This document shows, piece after piece, positions 1 to 8,256 of a DNA stretch of 64,000 nucleotides. The stretch is taken from NCBI RefSeq assembly GCF_004769195.1, contig NZ_RQET01000004.1:682001-746000 (forward strand), read 5' to 3'. The position numbers and the translations under genes are program-made. This stretch comes from Leptospira fletcheri. Its GTDB lineage: Bacteria > Spirochaetota > Leptospiria > Leptospirales > Leptospiraceae. Under the pieces are notes generated by a model. That model was not told the origin of the DNA and ran no database searches. It was given only the letters and a program-made list of their open reading frames with translations. How positions within the stretch are numbered: the first letter of the stretch is position 1; each line of letters starts with the position of its first letter.

Positions 1-277
1 GCCAAAGACAGATGTTTTCACTGGTAGGATTCTCCAATCCTGCCACATCGTTCAACAAATAATGATCTAGGTGATTTTCCAGTAACGGTTTTACAGACTT
101 GCTCACTTCTGCAAAGTCCATCAACCAACCGGTGCCCGGATCTATTTTGCCTTTTAAATGAAGTTTGAAACGGAAACTGTGTCCGTGCATTCTCCTACAC
201 TTATGTCCCTCTGGAACGTTGGGCAGGAAATGCGCGGCATCAAAGCGGAATTCTTTTGTAAGTTCGATTTCTTCCAT
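1..277 (-). CDS. queD: QueD / 6-pyruvoyl-tetrahydropterin synthase family, 3' end cut by window
   Basis: The N-terminal 92 residues are present; the rest lies outside the window. The family converts 7,8-dihydroneopterin triphosphate to 6-carboxy-tetrahydropterin in queuosine (preQ0) synthesis. Visible hallmarks are the first zinc His in FDAAHFLP, the segment PEGHKCRRMHGHS with the catalytic Cys and two more zinc His, then DPGTGWLMDF and LENPTSE, all in family order. The match to the E. coli QueD pattern is close, so QueD is preferred over eukaryote-type PTPS. The ATG is the only plausible start, with a weak AGG about 9 nt upstream. It lies 111 bp downstream of a small gene on the same strand. 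Confidence 0.93.
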   Translation of the reverse strand, partial: MEEIELTKEFRFDAAHFLPNVPEGHKCRRMHGHSFRFKLHLKGKIDPGTGWLMDFAEVSKSVKPLLENHLDHYLLNDVAGLENPTSENICLW

Positions 278-388
278 CAAGCTGGCCTAAGAAGGGTTTG
301 CGGAAGGAGCACGAGGAAAGGGAATCTTGGATTCGTTCCCATAGGACCCGGAACTCGGATCTCCGAAGAAAAAAGGAGGGTATCCCCC

Positions 389-535
389 TTATTTGACCAA
401 GTCTTTAAGTATTTCCTGGCGTTTGGCGTCTTTTTGTTGTTGGTTCAACACTAGCCATTCGCGCTTGAGTTGCTTCTCGCTGAACCCCTTGGCTTCGGCG
501 TATTTTTTGAGGAGTTTTGCGGTCTTCTGGTTCAT
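389..535 (-). CDS. small basic hypothetical protein (48 aa)
   Basis: A short open frame starts at ATG with an AGG-type ribosome site just upstream and ends in TAA. The 48-residue product begins MNQKTAKLLKKYAEAKGFSE and is almost wholly charged and helix-forming, with many Lys, Glu and Gln. It has no Cys, signal peptide or membrane segment. It looks like a soluble helical protein, perhaps nucleic-acid or ribosome associated, but I do not recognise a family. It sits between the CDF exporter and queD on the same strand and may be transcribed with them. Low-complexity chance ORFs can look like this, so the call rests on the start context, composition and placement. Confidence 0.55.
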   Translation of the reverse strand: MNQKTAKLLKKYAEAKGFSEKQLKREWLVLNQQQKDAKRQEILKDLVK

Positions 536-576
536 ACCTGACCAAATTTTCGGGTTTTAATCCGCTGTCAAGCAGT

Positions 577-1554
577 CTAGCATTCCTTGTAAGGGCAGGA
601 TATGCCGACGGGTTCGATTTCCACTGTCGCGTGCGGGATATGAAATTCCTCGGCTATGTCTCGAATTCGTTCTTTCAATTTTTGCGCGTGGGATATGGAG
701 GTACCCGTCACACCTACGTGCAAAGTAAGGACGTGAAAGTCTCCATCCATAGACCACAAATGCAGATCGTGGACGGATTCCACGCCCTTTACGCCTAGGA
801 TCCGGGCTTCCAATTCTCCGGTATTGATTCCTTCCGGCGCAGACTGGAGATGCAGAAGCAATATCTTTCTTAAATTCCGGAAAGCCTGTATCCCGACCCA
901 GACTGCGATTAAAACGGAAAGGAGCGGGTCTATCCAGGTCCAATCGAATAATAAAAGCGTAATACTTCCGAAGAACACCGCAATCCACCCTAAAACGTCT
1001 TCGAGAAGATGTAAGGCGACGGTTTGGCCGTTCAGACCGTCCACTTTTTTCATCTTGAATAAGGCGGCGCCGTTAACGGCGATTCCTAAAACGGACAATC
1101 CTAGCATTCCCCAACCGTTCGGCGAAGAGGGATTCCAGAGTTTGGGAATCGCAAAGAACAGAATCAGGACGGCTCCACCGAACAATGCAATGGAATTGAC
1201 CAGGGCAGCCGACAATCCCAACCTCTTGTATCCGAAAGTGAACGTCTGTGTCCTAGGTCTAGCCGCGATTTTTTGGAAGGCCCAGGCTAGGGCCAAGAAA
1301 CCGCTGTCGCCAAGATCGTGCAAGGAATCGGAAAGAATCGCCAAGCTACCGGAGAAATATCCACCTACGAGTTCCAAAATCGCGAACCCGAAATTCAGAA
1401 TGAAAGCATATAAGAAAGCCTTCGAGCCGTCGGGTGTGGGACCGTGGGAATGGAAATGCCCGGTACTTCCCCCATGATCGTGATCGTGGTTTTCATGACG
1501 ATGCGAATGTCCGTGCATACGCCTAGGTTCTGCTTTCGCTTTCTTTTCCGCCAA
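577..1554 (-). CDS. cation diffusion facilitator (CDF) family metal exporter, CzcD/ZitB-like
   Basis: Inner-membrane divalent metal/proton antiporter, most likely for zinc. The N-terminus (about residues 14-45) is a His-rich cytosolic tail of repeated HGHSH and HDHDH elements. Six hydrophobic segments follow up to about residue 225. The metal-site motifs are SDSLHDLGD in the second segment and HLLEDVLG in the fifth, the HxxxD pairs typical of zinc CDFs. The C-terminal 85 residues form the usual cytosolic domain, with VHDLHLWSMDGDFHVLTLHV. The long form starts at TTG; an ATG at the His-rich tail (position 1515) is an equally good start and would remove 13 residues. It diverges from the uracil-DNA glycosylase gene. 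Substrate is inferred from the family. Confidence 0.93.
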   Translation of the reverse strand: MAEKKAKAEPRRMHGHSHRHENHDHDHGGSTGHFHSHGPTPDGSKAFLYAFILNFGFAILELVGGYFSGSLAILSDSLHDLGDSGFLALAWAFQKIAARPRTQTFTFGYKRLGLSAALVNSIALFGGAVLILFFAIPKLWNPSSPNGWGMLGLSVLGIAVNGAALFKMKKVDGLNGQTVALHLLEDVLGWIAVFFGSITLLLFDWTWIDPLLSVLIAVWVGIQAFRNLRKILLLHLQSAPEGINTGELEARILGVKGVESVHDLHLWSMDGDFHVLTLHVGVTGTSISHAQKLKERIRDIAEEFHIPHATVEIEPVGISCPYKEC

Positions 1555-1611
1555 GTTCTTTTTTAGAAAGTGGTTGCAGGATAACGGTATCTACGTATCG
1601 ATTAAGTTCCG

Positions 1612-2220
1612 ATGAACACTTTGGATAAATTAGAAAGGCTCCGATCGATCGCCTCCGAGGTTTCTAAATGCACGAAGTGTAAACTCCATGCGACGAGAAC
1701 TCAGACGGTGTTCGGAGAAGGAAATCCCGATGCGGAAGTTATGTTTGTCGGAGAAGGACCGGGAAAGCAGGAAGACCTGACGGGAAGGCCCTTCGTCGGA
1801 AAGGCCGGAGAGTTGCTGACCCGGATTATCGAAAAAGGCATGGGGGTGCCTAGAGAAAGCGTGTTCATCGCGAACGTGACGAAATGCAGACCGACAGTGG
1901 ATCTAAAATTCGAGAAGGACCGTCCGCCGGACGAAGAAGAAACGATCGCCTGCTCTCCTTTTTTACTCAGGCAGATCGAAATCATTAGCCCGAAAGTGAT
2001 CATCACTCTCGGCAATCCCTCCACTAGATTCATTTTGAGAACCCAAGAGGGCATCACGAAGCTACGAGGAAAATGGGGGGATTTTCATGGAATTCCGGTA
2101 ATGCCTACGTACCATCCGAGCTATGTGATCCGAAACGGCGGAGACAACAGCCCTTTGAAACGGGACGTTTGGGAAGACATCAAGCTAGTCCTCGAGAAGC
2201 TAGGTTGGAAACGGGCCTAA
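1612..2220 (+). CDS. uracil-DNA glycosylase, family 4 (Fe-S)
   Basis: Base-excision repair enzyme that removes uracil from DNA. The 202-residue length fits the family. Cys20 and Cys23 (CTKC), Cys92 in NVTKCRPT and Cys114 supply the four ligands of the 4Fe-4S cluster. The catalytic motif GEGPGKQEDLTGRPFVGKAG is the family 4 signature, and the C-terminal TYHPSYVIR is the DNA-binding/His motif. VIITLGNPS forms the central strand. A close relative is the phage SPO1 DNA polymerase N-terminal domain family, the usual automatic annotation name. The ATG start gives the canonical N-terminal length. It stands alone between divergent and convergent neighbours. Confidence 0.93.
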   Translation: MNTLDKLERLRSIASEVSKCTKCKLHATRTQTVFGEGNPDAEVMFVGEGPGKQEDLTGRPFVGKAGELLTRIIEKGMGVPRESVFIANVTKCRPTVDLKFEKDRPPDEEETIACSPFLLRQIEIISPKVIITLGNPSTRFILRTQEGITKLRGKWGDFHGIPVMPTYHPSYVIRNGGDNSPLKRDVWEDIKLVLEKLGWKRA

Positions 2221-2270
2221 CCGGAAAAACGTACTGATGTTCGGAAATGGACCCGAACCTCGGACGAATC

Positions 2271-3203
2271 TCAATCTCCCTTTTTCTTTTTCAGCCAGTC
2301 GGCGATTTTTTGATATATCTCGGACGCTGCTCCTTCATGCGCAAATAGAGAGAGATGGTCGTAATCGATGTTCGCGCGATTGTCGCGACCGATTTCCACG
2401 AATTGAGAAGCCCCTTTTTTTCTGCGATACACCGGGTGGATCGATTCGGAAGGAGCGACATTGTCTATCTTTCCCGCGATGAACAAAGTGGGAAAATCGG
2501 AGGATTCGAAATCCACCCAGTTTTTGGGGTTTTCCTCCAAACTAGGAAGGTAATTCCAAAGATTCCTATATACGAATAGCGTAGAAGGATCGTCCTGGTC
2601 GTAAGAGATAAAACGCGAGCAGAACGTGTCCTTTCCTTTGCAGATGTCCGTCAGATCCTTGCCGAACCTCTTTTCCTTTTTCATATCTTCCAGGAAACTG
2701 TCGTTGTATTTGTAATCCATCCCGGTTCCGAGGAAGAAACTCTTATAGATGGAAGAATCTTTTTTTCCGCGAAGGTAATGGAGGACCGCTTGTCCGCCGA
2801 GGGAAACTCCCCCCAAGATATAATCCTTTCGATTGCTCACTCTTTGGATTTGGGAGATCGCTTGCGGAAGAATTTTATCCCCGATTTCTTTTAAATCCAA
2901 ATCCGCATAAGAATCGAAGTGTAAAAGCCAGACGGAAAATCCGTTGCCGTTCAATACTCCGATCAGTCCGGAATAATCGCCCAGGTATAGCGCCTTCTTG
3001 TTCACCAAGATAGGGTCGAGGATCAGAATCGGAGGATGCTCCGAATCGATTTCGGAGAAGGTCGTTAAATAAACGTTCGGCGCCACGTTTGCCGTTTGCT
3101 TCGTGAATTTCTCCTCGGTGATCCTTACATATCGAGTACAGGAAGCGAATAGAGAAAAAACTAAAATCGGAAAAAGGAAGGTCGATGCGATTCTAAATTT
3201 CAT
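2271..3203 (-). CDS. alpha/beta hydrolase-fold lipoprotein
   Basis: 310-residue secreted hydrolase of unknown substrate. The N-terminus is a typical lipoprotein signal: two basic residues, a hydrophobic core and the lipobox LFASC with Cys21 or 22. The body follows alpha/beta hydrolase order: strand ILILDPILV, helix-strand VWLLHFDSYADL, nucleophile elbow GGVSLGGQAVLHY (Ser in GVSLG), and late TLFIAGKIDN (acid) with a final YDHLSLFAHEGA (His). It lacks the classic HGxG oxyanion loop seen in the upstream paralogue. It is 13 nt downstream of that paralogue and surely co-transcribed. The likely location is a membrane leaflet facing the periplasm or surface. Lipase/esterase activity is inferred only from fold. 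Confidence 0.82.
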   Translation of the reverse strand: MKFRIASTFLFPILVFSLFASCTRYVRITEEKFTKQTANVAPNVYLTTFSEIDSEHPPILILDPILVNKKALYLGDYSGLIGVLNGNGFSVWLLHFDSYADLDLKEIGDKILPQAISQIQRVSNRKDYILGGVSLGGQAVLHYLRGKKDSSIYKSFFLGTGMDYKYNDSFLEDMKKEKRFGKDLTDICKGKDTFCSRFISYDQDDPSTLFVYRNLWNYLPSLEENPKNWVDFESSDFPTLFIAGKIDNVAPSESIHPVYRRKKGASQFVEIGRDNRANIDYDHLSLFAHEGAASEIYQKIADWLKKKKGD

Positions 3204-3216
3204 TTTTTTGTCCGGA

Positions 3217-4305
3217 TTAATTCCTTTTGTTCAACCATTGTAAGAGAAAGGGGAAGACCTCTTCGTCGGCTTTTTTTCCGATTAATAGATCCGTGTGACC
3301 GTAATCGTCGGAAAGGCCTTTTCCTTTGGACGCAACGAACATGGTTTTATCCGAGGATCCGATCGTGTCGTAAACGAATCTAAGGGAATACATAAAACCG
3401 AGTTTATCCCTTCTCCCTCCGATCAGTAAGGCGGGAATTTTTATATTCGCCAATCCATCCGCGTAGTTCGTTTTTCCGTCTTCGGAACGGAAGGATCCGG
3501 TTTCGATAACTTTGTCCATTTGCCTCGCTTCCCGTTTCGTGACGGAAGCGATCGAAGAGGTCAAAACTCCACTAACGATCTTGGGATCTATATTATCCGC
3601 ATGCCAAAACAATTCTTCGAAATTCTTTTTAGGTAAAAACGGAATCCCAGTGCCGCCTCGGATTCTTGACCAGGTTTCCGTGGGAACCACAGGCCATAAA
3701 TACAATCCCCAAGTAAAGTCGGACCACAATTGGAGCGCCCTGGAAGGCGGATCCATGATCATGGGCGAACCGATGGTGACTAGGTTGGCTACTCTTGTTT
3801 CTCCCAAGCTTCCGATACGGGCGTACGAAATCATGCCGCCCATACTATGTCCGATCCAATTGACTTTCTCTTTTCCCGTGGCGTCCAATACATATTTAAT
3901 AGCCGCGCCCATGTCCTGCTTGATGTATTCATCAATGGAATAGTCGAAGGTTTTTTCTCCGAAAAAGAGGGAAGGGGAACCCGCATCCTGTCTTCCGCGG
4001 AGGTCCAAAAGCCAAACGTCGTATCCTTCTTTTTGGAGGCCTGCGACTAAGGAGGATTTTTCGTTGATCTTAAAGTATTTTCGGTTCGCTATGAAGCCGT
4101 GGCAGAGAATAACCGGATATTTTTTAGGATTCGAGCCGTTTGCCGGGGAAAAATGTTCTATCGTTAAATTCCAATTATCCGAAGTCTTCGGGTGTTGAAG
4201 GTCTCCGTTTAGGGCGATATTCGCCGAACACGAGGCGAATATCGAAAGAAAAAGGATCGAGAGGATTTTGGTACGAACCATACTCTGCGATGCTCCCGTT
4301 TTCAT
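3217..4305 (-). CDS. alpha/beta hydrolase-fold lipoprotein, lipase-like
   Basis: 362-residue paralogue of the gene that follows it. The signal segment ends in the lipobox IFASC at about Cys26. An internal ATG at 4281 (MVRTKIL) would give a more usual signal-peptide length and is a fair alternative start. The oxyanion loop is VILCHGFIANRKYF, the nucleophile elbow is IGHSMGGMI, the acid region is ALLIGGRRDKLGF and the final His is in GHTDLL. The segment LLDLRGRQDAG is seen in triacylglycerol and polyhydroxyalkanoate-type lipases. It is first gene of a two-gene unit diverging from the sensor kinase. An acyl-ester hydrolase anchored in the envelope is the best guess; the substrate is unknown. Confidence 0.85.
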   Translation of the reverse strand: MKTGASQSMVRTKILSILFLSIFASCSANIALNGDLQHPKTSDNWNLTIEHFSPANGSNPKKYPVILCHGFIANRKYFKINEKSSLVAGLQKEGYDVWLLDLRGRQDAGSPSLFFGEKTFDYSIDEYIKQDMGAAIKYVLDATGKEKVNWIGHSMGGMISYARIGSLGETRVANLVTIGSPMIMDPPSRALQLWSDFTWGLYLWPVVPTETWSRIRGGTGIPFLPKKNFEELFWHADNIDPKIVSGVLTSSIASVTKREARQMDKVIETGSFRSEDGKTNYADGLANIKIPALLIGGRRDKLGFMYSLRFVYDTIGSSDKTMFVASKGKGLSDDYGHTDLLIGKKADEEVFPFLLQWLNKRN

Positions 4306-4644
4306 TACGGACGATCAAGGAAAATTCCGGGTTGTTGGACGCAGGCTCGCGGTTCTCCGCAGGGAAGAAACGCCGTTCGTCCGCAGAAAGCGTGATTCTG
4401 TTTCAGTTTCCAGAGCTTCCTTCGCCGGAAATCGGAATCTTTTACGGGCTTTTCCCGAAGGGATAAAAGCGGGAACTTTAGAATTTTATTATGGACTTAG
4501 CGGATGGATAGACTATGGTCGCGCTTTCGGGAGAATTGTCCGGAAAATTTCCTAAAAATCATTTCCGCACGGATTTTCCCCGATAAAGGTCTTGATAAAA
4601 AGTTTTTTTGAAATCAAAATCGGACTTTTCTTTCTTTTCGTCCA
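4306..4644. other. intergenic region between divergent hydrolase and kinase genes
   Basis: 339 bp with no convincing gene. A plus-strand frame through 4268-4555 overlaps the hydrolase signal peptide antisense and has no family resemblance. The last 90 bp are T-rich. TTGATA at 4592-4597 followed by an AT-rich stretch near 4611-4620 could serve as a promoter for the kinase, but the -10 match is poor. Confidence 0.4.
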
Positions 4645-7065
4645 ATGCTAGAAACAACAGCGCAGAATAGCCCGTTACGGATGATGCATTTAAAAATACC
4701 CGAATTTTTACGACCCCCGGTCTTTTCAGATGCGCGAAAAGACGCCTCCGTTCGATTGCTTTACGCCTTAATGCTCCTGTGCTTAGGAGTGATGCTGGCG
4801 TTTCGCATCCTACATCCGATTCTCGCGGATAAACCCAAACCTACTTATCTTTCCGTTTATCTGATTCCGCTTGCGGTTCTCGTGAGTCATGTTTTGGCGA
4901 AGCGGGGAAAGCTTAAAGCGGCGGCGCATTTTTTGATCGGGCTGCAGTGGTTAATGGTTTTTTCCATCGTATTGCGGGAAGGAGGAGTGCAATCGATCGC
5001 GTTTTCGTTTTGCATGGTGTTGATCGTCTTTTCCGCTTTGGTTCTCGGAAATCTGTTTGCTACGATTTATACGGTCCTTTCGATTTTGGTAGGCGCAGCG
5101 AGCGTTGCGTTAACGGACATGGATCTGATCCGGCCCGTTTATAAGGCCGTTTCGAGTAAGGGAATCCTACTGGGAGTTTCCGTAGGTTTTATCATGATCG
5201 CATTTTTAATGCGATTCGCAATGAGCGGGTTCCGGAAGATCCAGGACGAATTGGCCGAAGTACAGAGATATGCGCAGATCGGAGGTTGGACCTTTAACAT
5301 TCAGACCAATGAAATCGTTTTAACAGAGGAATTTCAATATATCTTGGGAGAAGGAAATCCGAAAGGTTCCAAGGCCGTATCGTTGAGGAAATTTTTGGAT
5401 GCGCATGTGACACCCGAAGAAGAACAAAAGATCGTAGACATTCTTCAGGATTGTATCCGCAGAAAAGACGATCCCGATTTTTCGTTGGATATAGTATACG
5501 AGGCGATACGCATCGACGGGGAAAAAAGGTTCGTCCATGTTCGCGGAAAATACAGGGATTCGAATACCTTATTCGGAACAAGTCAGGATATCACCGAGAA
5601 ATTTTTGGCTCAGGAGAAATTAAGGACGAGTCAGGAATTGTTTGAAAAAATATTCCAGCTTAGTCCTTATGCGATTTCCATATCGAGGGTCAAGGACGGA
5701 CGCTACTTCGACATCAATGAGAGTTTTACCCGCTTATTCGGTTATACGAGAGAAGATGCCGTAGGAAAGACCGCATTAGACATCGGACTCTGGGTTTATC
5801 CCGAGGAAAGAAAAAAGTTTATAGAGAAGATCATGCGGGATGGGATTCTGTTAAACGAAGAAACGTTTTATAGGGCCAAGGACGGTAGGGTGCTTCACTG
5901 CGAATTTTCCACGAGATTTGCATTGATAGAGGGTGAAGAAAGTATGATCAACGTGGTTCAGGATACTGCTGACCGAAAAGAAGCCGAGGGTCTGCGGGTC
6001 TTGAACCGGGAAATTTCCGAGCAGAATCAGTTGATCGCGGAGCAGAAAAGCGAATTGGAATCCACTCTCTCGAACCTGAGAAAGACGCAAAACCAATTGT
6101 TGGTATCGGAAAAAATGGCGGCTTTAGGCCAGCTCGTGGCCGGGATCGCTCATGAAATCAATAATCCGATCGGAGTGATTAGCGCGGCCAACGAGACGAT
6201 CCGTAGCCATTTCAATCGTTCGACGGAACGGATGGGAGAAGCCTTTCTGATCCTCCGCGGTCTGGAGGAAAAAGGACGGGACGATCTGTATTCTCTGCTT
6301 CGAAAAGGGCACTATCACCAAGAATTGCTTTCTCCTAAGGAAACGCGGAAGAGAACCAAGGTTTTGGAGGCCAATCTAAAAGAACTAGGCATAGAAGGGG
6401 CCCATTCCTTGGCCGAGGAATTGGTCGAGGCAGGCCTCGAAAACGCGCTGACGGATTTTCCCGGTTTATTCGCCGGTGAGCATGCAAGAGAGGTTTTGAT
6501 GTATGCGTTAGACGAAATTCAGGCAGCTCGTAGCTGTAGACTCATCGAAATATCGGTGGACAGAACTTCCAAGATCGTCTACGCCCTTAAGAACTTTTCG
6601 CATTTTAGATCCGACGGAGAGAAAACTGCGGTTCATCTCTATGAAAGTTTGGAAACGGTACTCACGATTTATCATAACCAATTGAAGACGGGAGTGGAAA
6701 TCAGGAAGAACTATAACGAACTGCCTCCGATACAGGCTTATCCGGATGATCTATTGCACGTCTGGACGAATCTGATTTATAATGCCGCCCAAGCCATGAA
6801 TTTTAAGGGAGTATTGACTCTTGAAATTCATAGGATCGGAGATTACGAAGTCGAAGTCAGAATTTCCGATACTGGGCCCGGAATTCCGGAATCCATAGCG
6901 GAAAGGATATTCGAACCTTTCTTTACTACCAAGGCGCCGGGAGAAGGATCCGGATTAGGTCTGGACATCGCGCGCAGAATCGTGGAAAATCATAACGGTA
7001 CGATCCGCTTCGATACCTCCTTCGGTGGAACGAAATTTTTTATCCGATTGCCGATGGGAGGTTAA
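4645..7065 (+). CDS. membrane sensor histidine kinase with two PAS domains
   Basis: 806-residue hybrid-free kinase. Residues about 37-192 hold six hydrophobic segments. PAS-like domains follow at about 205-318 and 330-445 (GTSQDITEK and NVVQDTADRK mark their ends), then a coiled coil at 448-490. The phosphoacceptor is His503 in AHEINNPIG. The ATPase domain has the N-box LLHVWTNLIYNAAQAM (about 705-720), G1 DTGPGIPE, F-box FEPFFTTK and G2 GSGLGLDIA near the C-terminus. The distance from H-box to N-box is roughly 200 residues, about 90 more than usual, so a helical insertion sits there. No response regulator is adjacent; the partner is encoded elsewhere. The signal is unknown. Confidence 0.93.
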   Translation: MLETTAQNSPLRMMHLKIPEFLRPPVFSDARKDASVRLLYALMLLCLGVMLAFRILHPILADKPKPTYLSVYLIPLAVLVSHVLAKRGKLKAAAHFLIGLQWLMVFSIVLREGGVQSIAFSFCMVLIVFSALVLGNLFATIYTVLSILVGAASVALTDMDLIRPVYKAVSSKGILLGVSVGFIMIAFLMRFAMSGFRKIQDELAEVQRYAQIGGWTFNIQTNEIVLTEEFQYILGEGNPKGSKAVSLRKFLDAHVTPEEEQKIVDILQDCIRRKDDPDFSLDIVYEAIRIDGEKRFVHVRGKYRDSNTLFGTSQDITEKFLAQEKLRTSQELFEKIFQLSPYAISISRVKDGRYFDINESFTRLFGYTREDAVGKTALDIGLWVYPEERKKFIEKIMRDGILLNEETFYRAKDGRVLHCEFSTRFALIEGEESMINVVQDTADRKEAEGLRVLNREISEQNQLIAEQKSELESTLSNLRKTQNQLLVSEKMAALGQLVAGIAHEINNPIGVISAANETIRSHFNRSTERMGEAFLILRGLEEKGRDDLYSLLRKGHYHQELLSPKETRKRTKVLEANLKELGIEGAHSLAEELVEAGLENALTDFPGLFAGEHAREVLMYALDEIQAARSCRLIEISVDRTSKIVYALKNFSHFRSDGEKTAVHLYESLETVLTIYHNQLKTGVEIRKNYNELPPIQAYPDDLLHVWTNLIYNAAQAMNFKGVLTLEIHRIGDYEVEVRISDTGPGIPESIAERIFEPFFTTKAPGEGSGLGLDIARRIVENHNGTIRFDTSFGGTKFFIRLPMGG

Positions 7066-7074
7066 GCTCTTCGC

Positions 7075-7605
7075 TCAATGCGTTTTCTTTTTTAAGAACT
7101 TCTCTATCTTTGGCCGGATCACGTAGTGGCAATAAGGCTGGTCGGGATTGGTACGATAATAGTTTTGGTGATAGGTTTCCGCTGGAAAAAATTTTTCCAA
7201 AAATTCGATTTCTGTAACGATAGGAGAGGCGAATCTAGGTCCGGCTTCTTCTCTAGATCTGATCGCGATCTCTTTCTGTTCCTCGCTTTCGAACAAAATG
7301 ATGCTCCGATATTGAGGTCCTTGGTCGTTTCCCTGGCGGTTCTTCGTAGTCGGGTCGTGAGCTTCCCAAAAAATTTCCAGAATTTCGGAATAGGAAATTA
7401 CGGCCGGATCGAATCCGATGCGAACCACTTCCGCGTGTCCCGTCATTCCGGTACAAATCGACCGGTAATTCGGAGCGGGATCATTTCCGCCCGCATAACC
7501 GGAGACAAGCGATTCCACTCCGTTCACGAATTGGTAGACGGCCTCTATACACCAAAAACAGCCTCCCCCCAAAGTCGCGAATTCCAGTTTCTTTTCCGTA
7601 GGCAT
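7075..7605 (-). CDS. msrA: peptide methionine sulfoxide reductase MsrA
   Basis: Thiol-dependent reductase of methionine-S-sulfoxide in proteins. The active site GGGCFWCIEAVYQ places the catalytic Cys at residue 16. Downstream come VSGYAGG, HAEVVRIGFDP, FWEAHDPTT, DQGPQYRSII and YHQNYYRTNP, all in family order, with a C-terminal recycling Cys in QPYCHYV. The start at 7605 is chosen because GGAGAG stands 4-9 nt upstream and the product is then the normal 176 residues; the frame stays open further upstream but that part has no homology pattern. It converges with the kinase gene, 9 bp away. A 9-bp-arm palindrome lies in its upstream region. Confidence 0.95.
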   Translation of the reverse strand: MPTEKKLEFATLGGGCFWCIEAVYQFVNGVESLVSGYAGGNDPAPNYRSICTGMTGHAEVVRIGFDPAVISYSEILEIFWEAHDPTTKNRQGNDQGPQYRSIILFESEEQKEIAIRSREEAGPRFASPIVTEIEFLEKFFPAETYHQNYYRTNPDQPYCHYVIRPKIEKFLKKKTH

Positions 7606-7673
7606 TTTTCTCTCCGTACCGATTCTGAATTTAGATCCGGTTTTCTTCGGAATACGATAAAAAGAATCTGGTT

Positions 7674-7707
7674 TTACGGAAATTTCGAACGTATAAATTT
7701 TCCGTAA
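7674..7707. promoter_or_regulatory. palindrome upstream of msrA
   Basis: TTACGGAAA at 7674-7682 and TTTCCGTAA at 7699-7707 are perfect inverted 9-bp arms around an AT-rich 16-bp spacer. The site lies 69 bp before the msrA start and 46 bp before the divergent DUF1564 gene. It could be an operator for either, or a stem-loop in the msrA leader. It is not a recognised PerR-type box. Confidence 0.4.
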
Positions 7708-7752
7708 GAACGGAAAAATCACGATCATCCTGCGATTTTATCGCCAGGTTAT

Positions 7753-8208
7753 ATGGATATGAAATGGGAAAAGCCCTCGAATCCATCCGAATCTCGTTCG
7801 AAAATTCATACGTTACGGGCAAAATCTCCGAGAGGGGAAGCGCCGAATTGTACTCTTTTGCTATCTAAAAACCTTTATGCTCGCTTGTTGGAACACTGGG
7901 AGGGAGAAAGGCCTTTGTCGCGATGTTTGAAGGAACTTTTGGAGTTGTATGCGCTTAGGCTAGAAAAAGAAGAGAAACTGAATTCCGAATCTTCCCTACT
8001 TCTCTACCAGCGAAGGAGGCCAAGGTCATCCGAAAATTTCGATAGAGTCAATTTTCGTCCGGAAGGAATGGACTGGATTCGTCTGGGGAATATCTCGCGC
8101 TGGCACGGAGTTTCCCGATGTTTTTTATTCAGCTATATGCTCGAACTTTATTTCTGCGGAAAAGACGGGGAAAACGGAGGAGCGACAAGGAAAAGTAAAG
8201 CGGCTTAA
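7753..8208 (+). CDS. DUF1564 family protein (Leptospira-specific)
   Basis: 151 residues. The segment NCTLLLSKNLYARLLEHW followed by SRCLKELLELY matches the N-terminal half of DUF1564, and YQRRRP then VNFRPEGMDWIRLGNISR, then HGVSRCFLFSYMLEL match its conserved C-terminal block. The family is known to me only from leptospires, often in many copies per genome, and has no assigned function. The layout, a short helical domain then a ribbon-helix-like VSRCFLF block, suggests DNA binding, but that is inference. The ATG has CAGG close upstream; a second ATG two codons later is also possible. No partner gene is evident. Confidence 0.85.
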   Translation: MDMKWEKPSNPSESRSKIHTLRAKSPRGEAPNCTLLLSKNLYARLLEHWEGERPLSRCLKELLELYALRLEKEEKLNSESSLLLYQRRRPRSSENFDRVNFRPEGMDWIRLGNISRWHGVSRCFLFSYMLELYFCGKDGENGGATRKSKAA

Positions 8209-8256
8209 GGAACTATCCGAAGGCGGACAAGGAGGCAAAAATTTTGCGGTTTTTCT

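Noticed and set aside
557..988. Alternative minus-strand frame inside the CDF exporter gene
   Set aside because: Shadow of the exporter; Arg/Gly-rich translation typical of an off-frame reading.
824..1477. 217-codon plus-strand frame opposite the CDF exporter
   Set aside because: Antisense of a clear membrane transporter; no signals and no motif.
4268..4555. Plus-strand open frame of 95 codons between the lipoprotein and kinase genes
   Set aside because: It overlaps the lipoprotein signal peptide antisense, has no ribosome site or family pattern, and is explained by codon bias of the other strand.
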